From: Lachnospiraceae bacterium
Lineage (GTDB): Bacteria > Bacillota > Clostridia > Lachnospirales > Lachnospiraceae
Assembly (NCBI GenBank): GCA_022800815.1
Contig: JAAWRC010000006.1
Span: 36,363-100,362 of the forward strand
Direction of reading: 5' to 3'
DNA length: 64,000 nucleotides
Part shown: positions 43,237 through 51,523 of the stretch, in pieces
How positions within the stretch are numbered: the stretch's first letter is position 1
Layout: the number at the start of each line of letters is the position of its first letter
The notes under the pieces: model-generated
What the model saw: only the letters and a program-made list of their open reading frames with translations
Told to the model about the DNA's origin: nothing
The model's database searches: none
Program-made: the position numbers and the translations under genes

Positions 43237-43926
43237 GTGAAGCGAATTGTGAAAAAAAACCAGATTATCTTAACTCTGCTGGCGGTGATGATCGCAGTGG
43301 CGGGCTACTTAAGCTACGCCGGAAAATTTGATTTTCCGGGCGGGGAGAAACAGGCGCAGGCAGATGCGAAGGAAACGGAAGAAGAAACGGTTGCGGCAGG
43401 ACTTTTGGACATTTCCGACGAGGACATTCTGAAAGAAAACCAGGCGGTTTCCCTGGCGGGGAACGAAGGGCTCACTGACGTGTATACGCCTGCGGAGGGG
43501 GAAGAGAGCGGAGAGCCGGCAGGGGCGGATATGCCTGGGGAGGCCGTGCTCACAAGCGGCATGACGGTGGAAAGCTACGTGTCCCAGGCCCAGCTTAACA
43601 GGGAGCAGGTCAGGAGCAAAAACAAGGAGGCGCTCCTTGAGATCATCAACAACGAGGCCCTCGGGGAGGAACAGAAAAAGGATGCCGTGGATCAGATGAT
43701 TGCACTGACCGCCGTGGCGGAGAAAGAAAATGCGGCGGAGACCCTGCTTGGGGCCAAGGGCTTTACCGATTCGGTGGTCTGCATCAACGGCGCCACGGTG
43801 GACGTGGTGGTGGGAAAGGCGGAACTCACCGATGCGGAGCGCGCCCAGATCGAGGATATCGTGAAGCGGAAAGCGGATACTCCGGCGGAGAGCGTGGTTA
43901 TCACGCTGATGGACGTGAATCAGTAA
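43237..43926 (+). CDS. spoIIIAH: Stage III sporulation protein AH
   Basis: A 229-residue protein with an N-terminal membrane helix (QIILTLLAVMIAVAGYLSY), an acidic low-complexity linker and the C-terminal YscJ/FliF-like ring domain (MIALTAVAEKENAAETLLGAKGF). In Bacillus it docks with SpoIIQ from the forespore. It starts with GTG at 43237 after AAAAGGAGCGG. It is the last gene of the complete eight-gene spoIIIA operon. Confidence 0.93.
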   Translation: MKRIVKKNQIILTLLAVMIAVAGYLSYAGKFDFPGGEKQAQADAKETEEETVAAGLLDISDEDILKENQAVSLAGNEGLTDVYTPAEGEESGEPAGADMPGEAVLTSGMTVESYVSQAQLNREQVRSKNKEALLEIINNEALGEEQKKDAVDQMIALTAVAEKENAAETLLGAKGFTDSVVCINGATVDVVVGKAELTDAERAQIEDIVKRKADTPAESVVITLMDVNQ

Positions 43927-43943
43927 AGAATTACATATCCCGG

Positions 43944-43972
43944 TTGATAAATATTCAGCTTTTTGTTATAAT
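43944..43972 (+). promoter_or_regulatory. Sigma-A promoter for the asp23-like gene
   Basis: TTGATA (43944-43949), 17-bp spacer, TATAAT (43967-43972), about 40 bp before the start codon. Confidence 0.75.
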
Positions 43973-44012
43973 ATCAGGAAGAGCGTGAATCTGAAATACA
44001 GGAGGGATGGCA

Positions 44013-44399
44013 GTGGAATTTGAAAACAGAAATACGCATACCCTGCATCATGATAAGGAGACCATCGGCGAGGTCCAGATCGCAGACGAGGTGGTTGCGA
44101 TCATTGCGGGCCTGGCGGCCACGGAGGTCACGGGGGTCGCTTCCATGGCGGGCAACATTACCAATGAGCTGGTTGGGAAACTGGGGATGAAGAACCTGTC
44201 AAAGGGCGTCAAGGTGGATGTGCTGGATACTTCCGTGTCGGTGGATCTTTCCCTCAATATGGAATATGGTTACAGCATCCCCGAGGTCTGCGCACAGGTC
44301 CAGGAACGGGTGAAAACGGCCATTGAAAATATGACGGGCCTTTCGGTGATCGACGTGAACGTGAAAATCGCCGGCGTGAACATTGACAAGACCAGATAG
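44013..44399 (+). CDS. Asp23/Gls24 family protein (YqhY-like)
   Basis: A 128-residue protein with the Asp23 core (GEVQIADEVVAIIAGLAATEVTGVASM) and a C-terminal NVKIAGVNI. In Firmicutes the YqhY member lies before nusB, as here, and is linked to fatty-acid (acetyl-CoA carboxylase) control or envelope stress. An ATG at 44007 directly abuts GGAGGG, leaving no spacing. The GTG at 44013 is 6 nt from it and is the better start. A strong terminator follows. Confidence 0.88.
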   Translation: MEFENRNTHTLHHDKETIGEVQIADEVVAIIAGLAATEVTGVASMAGNITNELVGKLGMKNLSKGVKVDVLDTSVSVDLSLNMEYGYSIPEVCAQVQERVKTAIENMTGLSVIDVNVKIAGVNIDKTR

Positions 44400-44432
44400 A
44401 AAAGAGGATCCCGGGAGATCCGGAGAGAACTG

Positions 44433-44461
44433 AAAAGGGTGCTGTAAAAAAGCACCCTTTT
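44433..44461 (+). terminator. Terminator after the asp23-like gene
   Basis: AAAAGGGTGCT (44433-44443) pairs with AGCACCCTTTT (44451-44461) around a 7-nt loop, ending in T5. Confidence 0.85.
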
Positions 44462-44468
44462 TCATCAT

Positions 44469-44558
44469 ATTACGAAGTATCCAGGGAAAGGCGTCAGTGA
44501 CGCATTTCATTGGATTGCGAAGTATCCGGCCCGGGACGCCGGTGACACAGACAGTCGG
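44469..44558 (+). repeat. Two imperfect 45-bp tandem repeats upstream of nusB
   Basis: Units 44469-44513 and 44514-44558 share ATT-R-CGAAGTATCC at the start, a G-Y-GYC-R-GTGAC core and a CGGATTGG-like end. They lie between the asp23 terminator and the nusB ribosome binding site, where the nusB promoter should be. No clear -35/-10 is visible, so the repeats may carry the control signals. Confidence 0.6.
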
Positions 44559-44571
44559 ATTGGAGGACAAC

Positions 44572-44979
44572 ATGAACAGACGAGAGCTGAGAGAACACAT
44601 ATTCCGGATGCTGTTCCGCCGGGAGTTTTTTGACTCGGAGGAGGAATTTGAAGGGCAGGTACGGATGTACCTGGAAGAATTGGAACCTCTGGAGGAGAAA
44701 GACAGGGCTTACATGCGGGAAAAGACAAGGGCCGTTTACCGTCTGGTTCCGGAGCTGGACGAAAAGATCGACGAGGTGGCAAAGGGCTGGAAGACGAAGC
44801 GCATGGGCAAGGTGGATCTGACGGTCCTCAGGCTGGCCCTCTATGAAATGCGCCATGAGGAATCCGTCCCGGAAAAGGTGGCCATCAATGAAGCGGTGGA
44901 GATCGCCAGAAAATATGGGGGGGACGACTCTCCCTCCTTTGTAAACGGAGTTCTGGCGAAGCTTGTGACGGAGCAGTGA
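44572..44979 (+). CDS. nusB: Transcription antitermination factor NusB
   Basis: A 135-residue helical protein with typical NusB features (RRELREHIFRMLFRREF, LRLALYEM, EKVAINEAVEIARKYGG, FVNGVLAKL). It binds boxA RNA with S10 and promotes antitermination of rRNA operons. The ATG at 44572 follows TTGGAGGA. The longer frame upstream only reads through the tandem repeats. xseA starts 3 bp after the stop. Confidence 0.95.
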   Translation: MNRRELREHIFRMLFRREFFDSEEEFEGQVRMYLEELEPLEEKDRAYMREKTRAVYRLVPELDEKIDEVAKGWKTKRMGKVDLTVLRLALYEMRHEESVPEKVAINEAVEIARKYGGDDSPSFVNGVLAKLVTEQ

Positions 44980-44982
44980 GCG

Positions 44983-46191
44983 ATGGGGCGGGGGATTTAT
45001 TCGGTCAGGCAGATCAACGAATATATCAAAAACATGTTCACCCAGGACTACCTTTTAAATGCCGTTTCCGTGCGGGGAGAGGTGTCAAACTGCAAGTATC
45101 ATTCCTCCGGGCATATTTATTTCACTCTGAAGGAGCAGGGTTCCCTGCTTCAGGCGGTCATGTTCGCTGGGAACAGGAGAGGGCTGTCCTTTCCGATGAG
45201 AGAGGGGCAGCAGGTGGTCGTAAGGGGATATGTGGGGATTTATGAACGGGACGGAAAATACCAGCTTTATGCCAGGGAGATCTCCCTGGACGGGGTCGGA
45301 GGTCTCTATGAGCGGTTTGAGGCTCTGAAACAGGAGCTTTCCGACAGAGGTCTTTTCGCCAAAGAGTACAAGCAGCCCGTTCCCCGCTATATTAAGACGT
45401 TGGGGATCGTCACGGCTGACACGGGGGCGGCCGTGCGGGACATCATCAGCATCTCCCGCAGAAGAAACCCCTATGTGAGCCTTTATCTGTATCCGGCAAA
45501 GGTACAGGGAGAGGGGGCGGCCGAGACCATTGCGGCCGGGATCGAGGCGCTGGAGTGTCTCGGCGTGGACTGCATGATCGTGGGAAGGGGCGGAGGCTCC
45601 ATCGAGGACTTATGGGCGTTCAATGAGGAACTGGTGGCTCAGGCCATTTTCGATTGTTCCGTTCCGATTATTTCCGCCGTGGGCCACGAGACGGACTTTA
45701 CCATTGCGGATTTCGTGGCGGACCTCAGGGCGCCGACGCCGTCTGCCGCCGCAGAGCTGGCGGTCTATGAATACGGTCAGTTCCTTTTGGAGCTGGAGGA
45801 GGGGAAAAAGCGTCTGCAGGCAGCCATGAGACAGCGGCTTCTTTGTTATGAGCGGGAACTGGAACGGCGTTTTCTCCGGATGCGGAGATTCCGGCCGGAA
45901 CATGTAATTGCGGAAAAAAGGCAGCTGCTGGACGGATTTCAGGACAGGCTCTCCGCCGCCATGGAACATGCGTTGAGAGAAAGAAGTTACCGGCTGGAGC
46001 TTTTGGCCGGACGACTTTCCGGATGTTCGCCCTTGGATAAGATCACGGGCGGCTGCGCCTTTGTGACAAAGGAGGACGGACTGCGTTTAAGGTCTGCCTC
46101 GGAGGCGTCCTGCGGAGACCTTTTGGATCTTCGACTTTCGGACGGCGTCCTGCGGGCGAGGGTGACGGACCGGATTCTTACCGAAAAATGA
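44983..46191 (+). CDS. xseA: Exodeoxyribonuclease VII large subunit
   Basis: This 402-residue protein has an N-terminal OB fold (RGEVSNCKYHSSGHIYFTLK) and the catalytic middle domain with GIVTADTGAAVRDI, VGRGGGSIEDLWAFN and SAVGHETDFTIADFVAD, ADLRAPTPSAAAE. With XseB it degrades single-stranded DNA from both ends. It overlaps nothing upstream, and its stop overlaps an in-frame ATG of the xseB frame. Confidence 0.96.
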   Translation: MGRGIYSVRQINEYIKNMFTQDYLLNAVSVRGEVSNCKYHSSGHIYFTLKEQGSLLQAVMFAGNRRGLSFPMREGQQVVVRGYVGIYERDGKYQLYAREISLDGVGGLYERFEALKQELSDRGLFAKEYKQPVPRYIKTLGIVTADTGAAVRDIISISRRRNPYVSLYLYPAKVQGEGAAETIAAGIEALECLGVDCMIVGRGGGSIEDLWAFNEELVAQAIFDCSVPIISAVGHETDFTIADFVADLRAPTPSAAAELAVYEYGQFLLELEEGKKRLQAAMRQRLLCYERELERRFLRMRRFRPEHVIAEKRQLLDGFQDRLSAAMEHALRERSYRLELLAGRLSGCSPLDKITGGCAFVTKEDGLRLRSASEASCGDLLDLRLSDGVLRARVTDRILTEK

Positions 46192-46271
46192 GTCCAAAAG
46201 TGCGGCCGTCTCCTCCATCCGGACTTTGTGCCGGAGTAGAATATTTGGAAAAAGAGAGGGGAGTTTTTGTA

Positions 46272-46583
46272 ATGGGAAGATCCTTAAATGTCGAAGAGGA
46301 CTTAGATATCGGAGAATTATTCGATGCGGAAGGGACGCTGCATGCAGAAGAAACGCCGGGTGCGGAAAGATTTTCTGGGGAGAAATCCCCAGGTGTCGAA
46401 GAGACCTTCTGCCTGCTAGACGGCCTGCTGGAACGCCTGGAGGGGGACGAGCTCACCCTGGAGGAGTCCTTCGAGACTTATGCGAAAGGGCTGGAGCTGG
46501 TGAGAAGATGCAGGCAAAGCATAGATGAAGTGGAGAAAAAGGTACTTGTTTTAGAGGAAAGTGGGGGACTCCATGAACTTTGA
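46272..46583 (+). CDS. xseB: Exodeoxyribonuclease VII small subunit with N-terminal extension
   Basis: The C-terminal ~65 residues (LLDGLLERLEGDELTLEESFETYAKG, then VRRCRQSIDEVEKKV) are the XseB coiled-coil protein. The family is usually 70-85 residues. Here about 38 extra, Glu/Gly-rich residues precede it (GELFDAEGTL, EETPGAERF, EKSPGVEE). I chose ATG 46272 (GAGAGGGGAG, 8-nt spacing). An ATG at 46188 overlaps xseA and would add 28 more. The 3' end overlaps ispA by 11 bp. Confidence 0.85.
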   Translation: MGRSLNVEEDLDIGELFDAEGTLHAEETPGAERFSGEKSPGVEETFCLLDGLLERLEGDELTLEESFETYAKGLELVRRCRQSIDEVEKKVLVLEESGGLHEL

Positions 46584-47460
46584 AGAAGAATTGAGAGAGA
46601 AAGTGGGGGGGATAGAGAAATTGCTCCGCAGCTATCTCCCGGAGGAGAAAGGATGTCAGAAGACGATTTTCGAGGCCATGAATTACAGTGTCCTGGCGGG
46701 AGGAAAACGGCTTCGGCCCCTTCTCATGCAGGAGTGCTGTCATTTGTTCGGCAGGGAGGGGAGGGAGATCGGCCCTTTCATGGCGGCCATCGAGATGATT
46801 CATTCGTCCTCCCTGGTCCACGACGACCTGCCCGCCATGGACGCCGACGAATATCGGAGGGGAAGGAAGACCACCTGGGTGGTCTACGGGGAGGACATGG
46901 CGATTCTGGCCGGGGACGCCCTGATGATTTATGCTTTTGAGACGGCGGCAAAAGCCTTTCAGAAGACGGACCGGCCGGACCTGGTGGGGGAGTGCATCGG
47001 GATCCTGGCGAGGAAGACGGGAGTCTACGGGATGATCGGCGGCCAGACCGTCGACGTGGAGCTGACGGGAAAGCCGGTGTCGGAGGAGGAGCTGGACTTT
47101 ATCTATCGGTTGAAGACGGGGGCCCTTTTGGAGGCGTCCATGATGATCGGGGCGGTTCTCGGCGGTGCGGACCGGGAGCAGACGGCCCTCGTGGAGCGGG
47201 TGGCCTCGGACGTGGGGCTGGCTTTCCAGATTCAGGATGACATTCTGGACGTGACCAGTACCAGAGAAGCCCTGGGAAAGCCGGTGGGAAGCGACGAAAA
47301 GAATGAAAAGAAGACCTATGTGACTCTGAGGGGACTTGAGGCGGCCAGAAAACAGGTGGAGGATTATTCTAAGAGGGCGGAGGCGGCGCTCGGCAGCCTG
47401 CCCGTGCGGAATGAATTCCTGAACAGGCTGATTCTCACGCTGATTACCAGAGAAAAATAA
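46573..47460 (+). CDS. ispA: Polyprenyl (farnesyl) diphosphate synthase
   Basis: A 295-residue trans-prenyltransferase with the first aspartate-rich motif DDLPAMD, the second motif DDILD, GGKRLRPLL near the N-terminus and GGQTVDVEL. It condenses IPP with DMAPP/GPP to farnesyl diphosphate for undecaprenyl and other isoprenoids. It overlaps xseB and precedes dxs by 14 bp, so precursor supply and chain extension are co-expressed. Confidence 0.94.
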   Translation: MNFEEELREKVGGIEKLLRSYLPEEKGCQKTIFEAMNYSVLAGGKRLRPLLMQECCHLFGREGREIGPFMAAIEMIHSSSLVHDDLPAMDADEYRRGRKTTWVVYGEDMAILAGDALMIYAFETAAKAFQKTDRPDLVGECIGILARKTGVYGMIGGQTVDVELTGKPVSEEELDFIYRLKTGALLEASMMIGAVLGGADREQTALVERVASDVGLAFQIQDDILDVTSTREALGKPVGSDEKNEKKTYVTLRGLEAARKQVEDYSKRAEAALGSLPVRNEFLNRLILTLITREK

Positions 47461-47474
47461 GAGGGGTAGATCTC

Positions 47475-49370
47475 ATGTTAGAGAAAATCAGTTCTCCGGA
47501 GGATCTGAAGGCCCTGGATCCTGGAAAATACCAGGAGCTGGCAGCGGAAATCCGGCAGTTTCTGTTGGAGAAGGTGAGCGAGCACGGGGGACATCTGGCT
47601 TCCAACCTGGGGGTGGTGGAGCTCACCATGGCGCTCCTTCTGGCCCTGGATTTGCCGGAAGACAAAATCGTGTGGGACGTGGGACATCAGGCCTACACCC
47701 ACAAGCTTCTCACGGGCAGGCGGGACGGCTTTGACAGTCTGCGGGAGTACGGGGGCTTAAGCGGCTTTCCCAAACGGAAGGAATCCGAATACGACTGTTT
47801 TGACACGGGGCACAGCTCCACCTCCATCTCCGCAGGGCTCGGCCTGGTGGAGGCCAGGGACAGGCTGGGCGGGTCCTACACGGTGGTCTCCGTCATCGGC
47901 GACGGAGCCCTCTCCGGCGGGATGGCCTACGAGGCCCTGAATAACGCCTCCCGGCTGACGAGCAATTTTATCATCGTGCTCAACGACAACAACATGTCCA
48001 TCTCCGAGAGCACGGGCGGGTTTTCCAGATACCTGTCGGGGATCCGCCTGGGAAGCGGCTACAACAATTTAAAGCGGGACGTGCGCCGGGGGCTCTCCAA
48101 GGTGCCGGGGGTGGGCGAATCCCTGGTGGAGAACATCAGCCAGGCGAAGATGGCCCTGAAACAGATGGTGATGGTGCCGGGGATGCTCTTTGAGAATCTG
48201 GACATTACCTACGTGGGGCCCATCGACGGCTACAACATCCCCCAGATGGTCCGCATTCTTGAGGAGGCAAAGAAGATTGACCGTCCGGTGCTCATCCATG
48301 TGAAGACGAAAAAGGGAAAGGGCTACGAGCCGGCGGAGCGGTATCCGGCCAGGTACCACGGGGTGACGCCCTTTGACATCGAGACGGGGAAAAGCCTTGC
48401 CGGGGGCGGCTCTCCCAGCTACACGGAGGCGTTCTCCCGCACCGTCTGCAGGCTTGCGGGGAAGGATGAAAGGATCGTGGCCGTCACGGCGGCCATGACC
48501 GAGGGGACGGGCCTCAAACGGTTCGCCTCCCTTTATCCGGAACGGTTTTATGACGTGGGCATCGCCGAGGAGCATGCGGTCACCTTTGCGGCCGGGATGG
48601 CGGCGGGAGGGCTCAAGCCGGTGGTGGCCGTCTACTCCACCTTCCTGCAGAGGGCCTATGACCAGATTCTCCACGATGTCTGTTTACAGAAGCTCCCCGT
48701 GGTGTTCGCCCTCGACCGGGCGGGGCTGGTGGGGAGCGACGGGGAGACCCATCACGGCATGTTCGACCTGTCCTATCTCGGAAGCATTCCGGGGATGACG
48801 GTGTTTGCGCCGAAAAACAGATACGAGCTTCGGGACGGCCTGACCTTCGGCCTGGGCCTGGGAGCCCCCTTTGCCATTCGGTATCCCAGGGGGGCGGCCT
48901 GGGCGGGGCTCAGAGAGTACAAGGCGCCCATTGAGCTGGGGAAGAGCGAGGTGATCTTCAGAGGGGAGAAGATCGCCCTTCTGGCGGTGGGCTCCATGGT
49001 GGAGACGGCCCTTGCGGTCCGGGACGGCCTCTTAAAAGCCGGAATCGAGGCGACGCTCGTGAACGTCCGCTTCGTGAAGCCCATGGACACGGCGCTTTTT
49101 GGCGAGCTGTTGAGGGACCACGGGATGTTCGTGACCATGGAGGAAAACGTGGTGACGGGCGGCTTCGGGGAGCGATTTTCCGGTTGGCTCGAAGAACGGC
49201 GGACACGGGCGAGGGTGGTGAAGGCCGCCATTCCCGACACCTTCGTAGAGCAGGGAGGAACGGAGGCGCTGAAAAAGAAGCTGGGCCTTTCGGCGGAGGG
49301 CATTTTGGAGCGGGTCCTCAGGGCGTGGGAGGAAAACGGTCCCGGGGAAACGGCTGACGGGGAAGGCTGA
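47475..49370 (+). CDS. dxs: 1-deoxy-D-xylulose-5-phosphate synthase
   Basis: This 631-residue thiamine-diphosphate enzyme catalyses the first step of the MEP isoprenoid pathway, joining pyruvate and glyceraldehyde 3-phosphate. The TPP-binding motif VIGDGALSGGMAYEALNNA and the conserved DVGIAEEHAVTFAAG, DRAGLVGSDGETHHG and YPRG segments are all present. The ATG at 47475 follows AGAGGGGTAG. The ispA-dxs-tlyA order is typical of Clostridia. Confidence 0.97.
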   Translation: MLEKISSPEDLKALDPGKYQELAAEIRQFLLEKVSEHGGHLASNLGVVELTMALLLALDLPEDKIVWDVGHQAYTHKLLTGRRDGFDSLREYGGLSGFPKRKESEYDCFDTGHSSTSISAGLGLVEARDRLGGSYTVVSVIGDGALSGGMAYEALNNASRLTSNFIIVLNDNNMSISESTGGFSRYLSGIRLGSGYNNLKRDVRRGLSKVPGVGESLVENISQAKMALKQMVMVPGMLFENLDITYVGPIDGYNIPQMVRILEEAKKIDRPVLIHVKTKKGKGYEPAERYPARYHGVTPFDIETGKSLAGGGSPSYTEAFSRTVCRLAGKDERIVAVTAAMTEGTGLKRFASLYPERFYDVGIAEEHAVTFAAGMAAGGLKPVVAVYSTFLQRAYDQILHDVCLQKLPVVFALDRAGLVGSDGETHHGMFDLSYLGSIPGMTVFAPKNRYELRDGLTFGLGLGAPFAIRYPRGAAWAGLREYKAPIELGKSEVIFRGEKIALLAVGSMVETALAVRDGLLKAGIEATLVNVRFVKPMDTALFGELLRDHGMFVTMEENVVTGGFGERFSGWLEERRTRARVVKAAIPDTFVEQGGTEALKKKLGLSAEGILERVLRAWEENGPGETADGEG

Positions 49371-49402
49371 CGGGGAGAAAACGACTGGAAGGAAAATGAG
49401 AG

Positions 49403-50197
49403 ATGAAGGAACGGCTGGATGTACTTTTGGTATCCGGAGGCTTTGCAGAGTCTAGGGAGAAGGCCAAGGCCATGATCATGGAGGGGCTTGTCTTCGTGAA
49501 CGGGGAGCGGGAGGACAAGGCGGGAGCCTCCTTTCCCGCAGATGCGTCCATCGAGGTGCGGGGGCAGACCTTAAAATACGTGAGCAGAGGGGGGCTTAAG
49601 TTGGAAAAGGCCATGGACCACTTTGACCTCGCCCTTTCCGGAAAGGTCTGCATGGACGTGGGTGCCTCCACCGGGGGCTTCACGGACTGTATGCTGCAAA
49701 ACGGTGCGGCGAAGGTGTTCTCCGTAGACGTGGGCAGGGGACAGCTTGCCTGGAAGCTCAGACAGGACCCGAGGGTGGTCTGCATGGAGAAGACCAACAT
49801 CCGTTACGTGACACCGGAGGACGTCGGGGAGCCGGTCTCCTTCGTCTCCGTCGACGTGTCCTTTATCTCCTTAACGAAGGTGCTGGGACCGGTGCGGGAG
49901 ATTTTGGAGCCGGGGGGCGAGGCGGTCTGCCTGATCAAGCCCCAGTTCGAGGCGGGGCGGGAGAAGGTGGGCAAGAAGGGCGTGGTTCGGGAGCCCGAAA
50001 CCCACCTGGAGGTGATCGAAAAGGTGATGGACCATGCGAGGGAGCTGGGCTTCGGAAGAAGGCACCTGGAATTTTCCCCCATCAAGGGGCCGGAGGGGAA
50101 TATCGAGTACCTGCTTCATCTGGAAAAAGACGGGGAGGACCTCCCGGGAATCAGCCCCGGGGAGGTGGTGGCGAGGGCCCACGAGGAACTGAGATGA
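49403..50197 (+). CDS. tlyA: TlyA-family rRNA methyltransferase / hemolysin-A-like protein
   Basis: A 264-residue protein with an N-terminal S4 RNA-binding domain (KERLDVLLVSGGFAESREKAK) and an FtsJ-like methyltransferase domain with the SAM site DVGASTGGFTDCML. TlyA methylates 2'-O positions of 16S/23S rRNA in mycobacteria. Firmicutes homologues (YqxC) are less studied. It overlaps nadK by four bases. Confidence 0.92.
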   Translation: MKERLDVLLVSGGFAESREKAKAMIMEGLVFVNGEREDKAGASFPADASIEVRGQTLKYVSRGGLKLEKAMDHFDLALSGKVCMDVGASTGGFTDCMLQNGAAKVFSVDVGRGQLAWKLRQDPRVVCMEKTNIRYVTPEDVGEPVSFVSVDVSFISLTKVLGPVREILEPGGEAVCLIKPQFEAGREKVGKKGVVREPETHLEVIEKVMDHARELGFGRRHLEFSPIKGPEGNIEYLLHLEKDGEDLPGISPGEVVARAHEELR

Positions 50198-51018
50198 ACC
50201 GATTTTACATGATAACCAACAAGGACAAGGATCCGGGACTTGTGGTGACGAAGAGGATCCGGGATTTTTTAAGAGAGCAGGGGCGGGAGTGCGTTCTGGG
50301 TGACGAGGGGCCGCTGCCGGATGCGTGCGACTGCGTGCTGGTGCTGGGCGGCGACGGAACCCTTCTCAAGGCGGCCAGGGAGCTTCGGGAGAAGGAGGTG
50401 CCGCTTTTGGGGGTCAATCTGGGAACCCTCGGCTATCTGGCGGAGCTGGACGTGCACATGGCCCTCCCCGGTCTGTCCGGCCTGTTGGAAAAAGGCCCGG
50501 AGGTCATCGAGGAGCGGATGATGTTGAAGGGAACCCTGTACCGTCAGGGACGGCCGGTCAGTTCCGACATTGCCCTGAACGACATCGTGGTGGGCAGAAG
50601 CTCCGGCTTTCGCATTGTCCGCTTCAATGTCTACGTGGACGGGGAATTCTTGAGCGCCTATGCGGCGGACGGGCTCATCGTGGCGACGCCCACGGGTTCC
50701 ACCGCCTACAATCTGTCGGCGGGTGGACCTATCGTGGAGCCGACGGCCTCCCTTCTGATGCTGACCCCGGTGGCACCCCACGGAATGCTTGACAGGAGCA
50801 TCGTGTTTTCGGACAGGAGCAGAATCAAGCTGGAGCTCGCCTCCCTTCCCGGAAGACCGGAGACGGAGGCCCTGGTGGGCTTTGACAGTGACAGCCAGTT
50901 TCCGCTTTTCACGGGAGATTTCATCGAGATCGAGAAGGCGGAGAGGACCACGAAGATTCTGAAGCTTTCCCGCATTGGATTTTTGGAGACGCTTCGCCAT
51001 AAGATGTCGGCGGAATAG
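50194..51018 (+). CDS. nadK: NAD kinase
   Basis: A 274-residue enzyme that phosphorylates NAD to NADP. The GGDGT motif (VLGGDGTLLKA) and the second glycine motif TPTGSTAYNLSAGGPIV are intact, with LGVNLGTLGYL between them. The start overlaps the tlyA stop (ATGA), so translation is coupled. argR follows after 20 bp. Confidence 0.96.
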   Translation: MNRFYMITNKDKDPGLVVTKRIRDFLREQGRECVLGDEGPLPDACDCVLVLGGDGTLLKAARELREKEVPLLGVNLGTLGYLAELDVHMALPGLSGLLEKGPEVIEERMMLKGTLYRQGRPVSSDIALNDIVVGRSSGFRIVRFNVYVDGEFLSAYAADGLIVATPTGSTAYNLSAGGPIVEPTASLLMLTPVAPHGMLDRSIVFSDRSRIKLELASLPGRPETEALVGFDSDSQFPLFTGDFIEIEKAERTTKILKLSRIGFLETLRHKMSAE

Positions 51019-51038
51019 AACAGGGGGAACAAAGGCAT

Positions 51039-51497
51039 ATGAAACTGGAACGCCACAGCAAGATCGTGGAACTGATCGGAAAATATGAGATCGAAACCCA
51101 GGAGGAATTGGCCGACAGGCTCAGGGAGGCGGGCTTCAAGGTGACCCAGGCCACGGTGTCCAGAGACATCCGGGAGCTGAAGCTGACGAAGGTGCCCATG
51201 GAGCGGGGCGGGCAGAAATACGTGGTACTTCACAAGACGGACAGCAATCTGAATGACAAATATATTCGTATTCTGCGGGACGGCTTTGTCTCCATGGACA
51301 TGGCACAGAACATTCTGGTGGTAAAGACGGTTCCCGGCATGGCCATGGCGGTGGCGGCGGCCCTTGACGCCCTGCACTTCCACGAGATCGTGGGCTGCAT
51401 TGCCGGGGATGACGCCATCATGTGCGCCGTGCGCAGCGTGGACGATACCATCATCGTCATGGAAAAGCTGCGCCGCATCATGGCGGTCTCTTTGTAG
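51039..51497 (+). CDS. argR: Arginine repressor ArgR/AhrC
   Basis: A 152-residue regulator with a winged-helix N-terminal domain (TQEELADRLREAGFKVTQATVSRDIRE) and a C-terminal arginine-binding oligomerisation domain (GCIAGDDAIMCAVRS). It represses arginine synthesis and activates catabolism when arginine-bound. AGGGGGAAC precedes the ATG. The position before recN is standard in Firmicutes. Confidence 0.96.
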   Translation: MKLERHSKIVELIGKYEIETQEELADRLREAGFKVTQATVSRDIRELKLTKVPMERGGQKYVVLHKTDSNLNDKYIRILRDGFVSMDMAQNILVVKTVPGMAMAVAAALDALHFHEIVGCIAGDDAIMCAVRSVDDTIIVMEKLRRIMAVSL

Positions 51498-51523
51498 GTT
51501 TTCAGGAAAAAAGGAGGGTTTTC

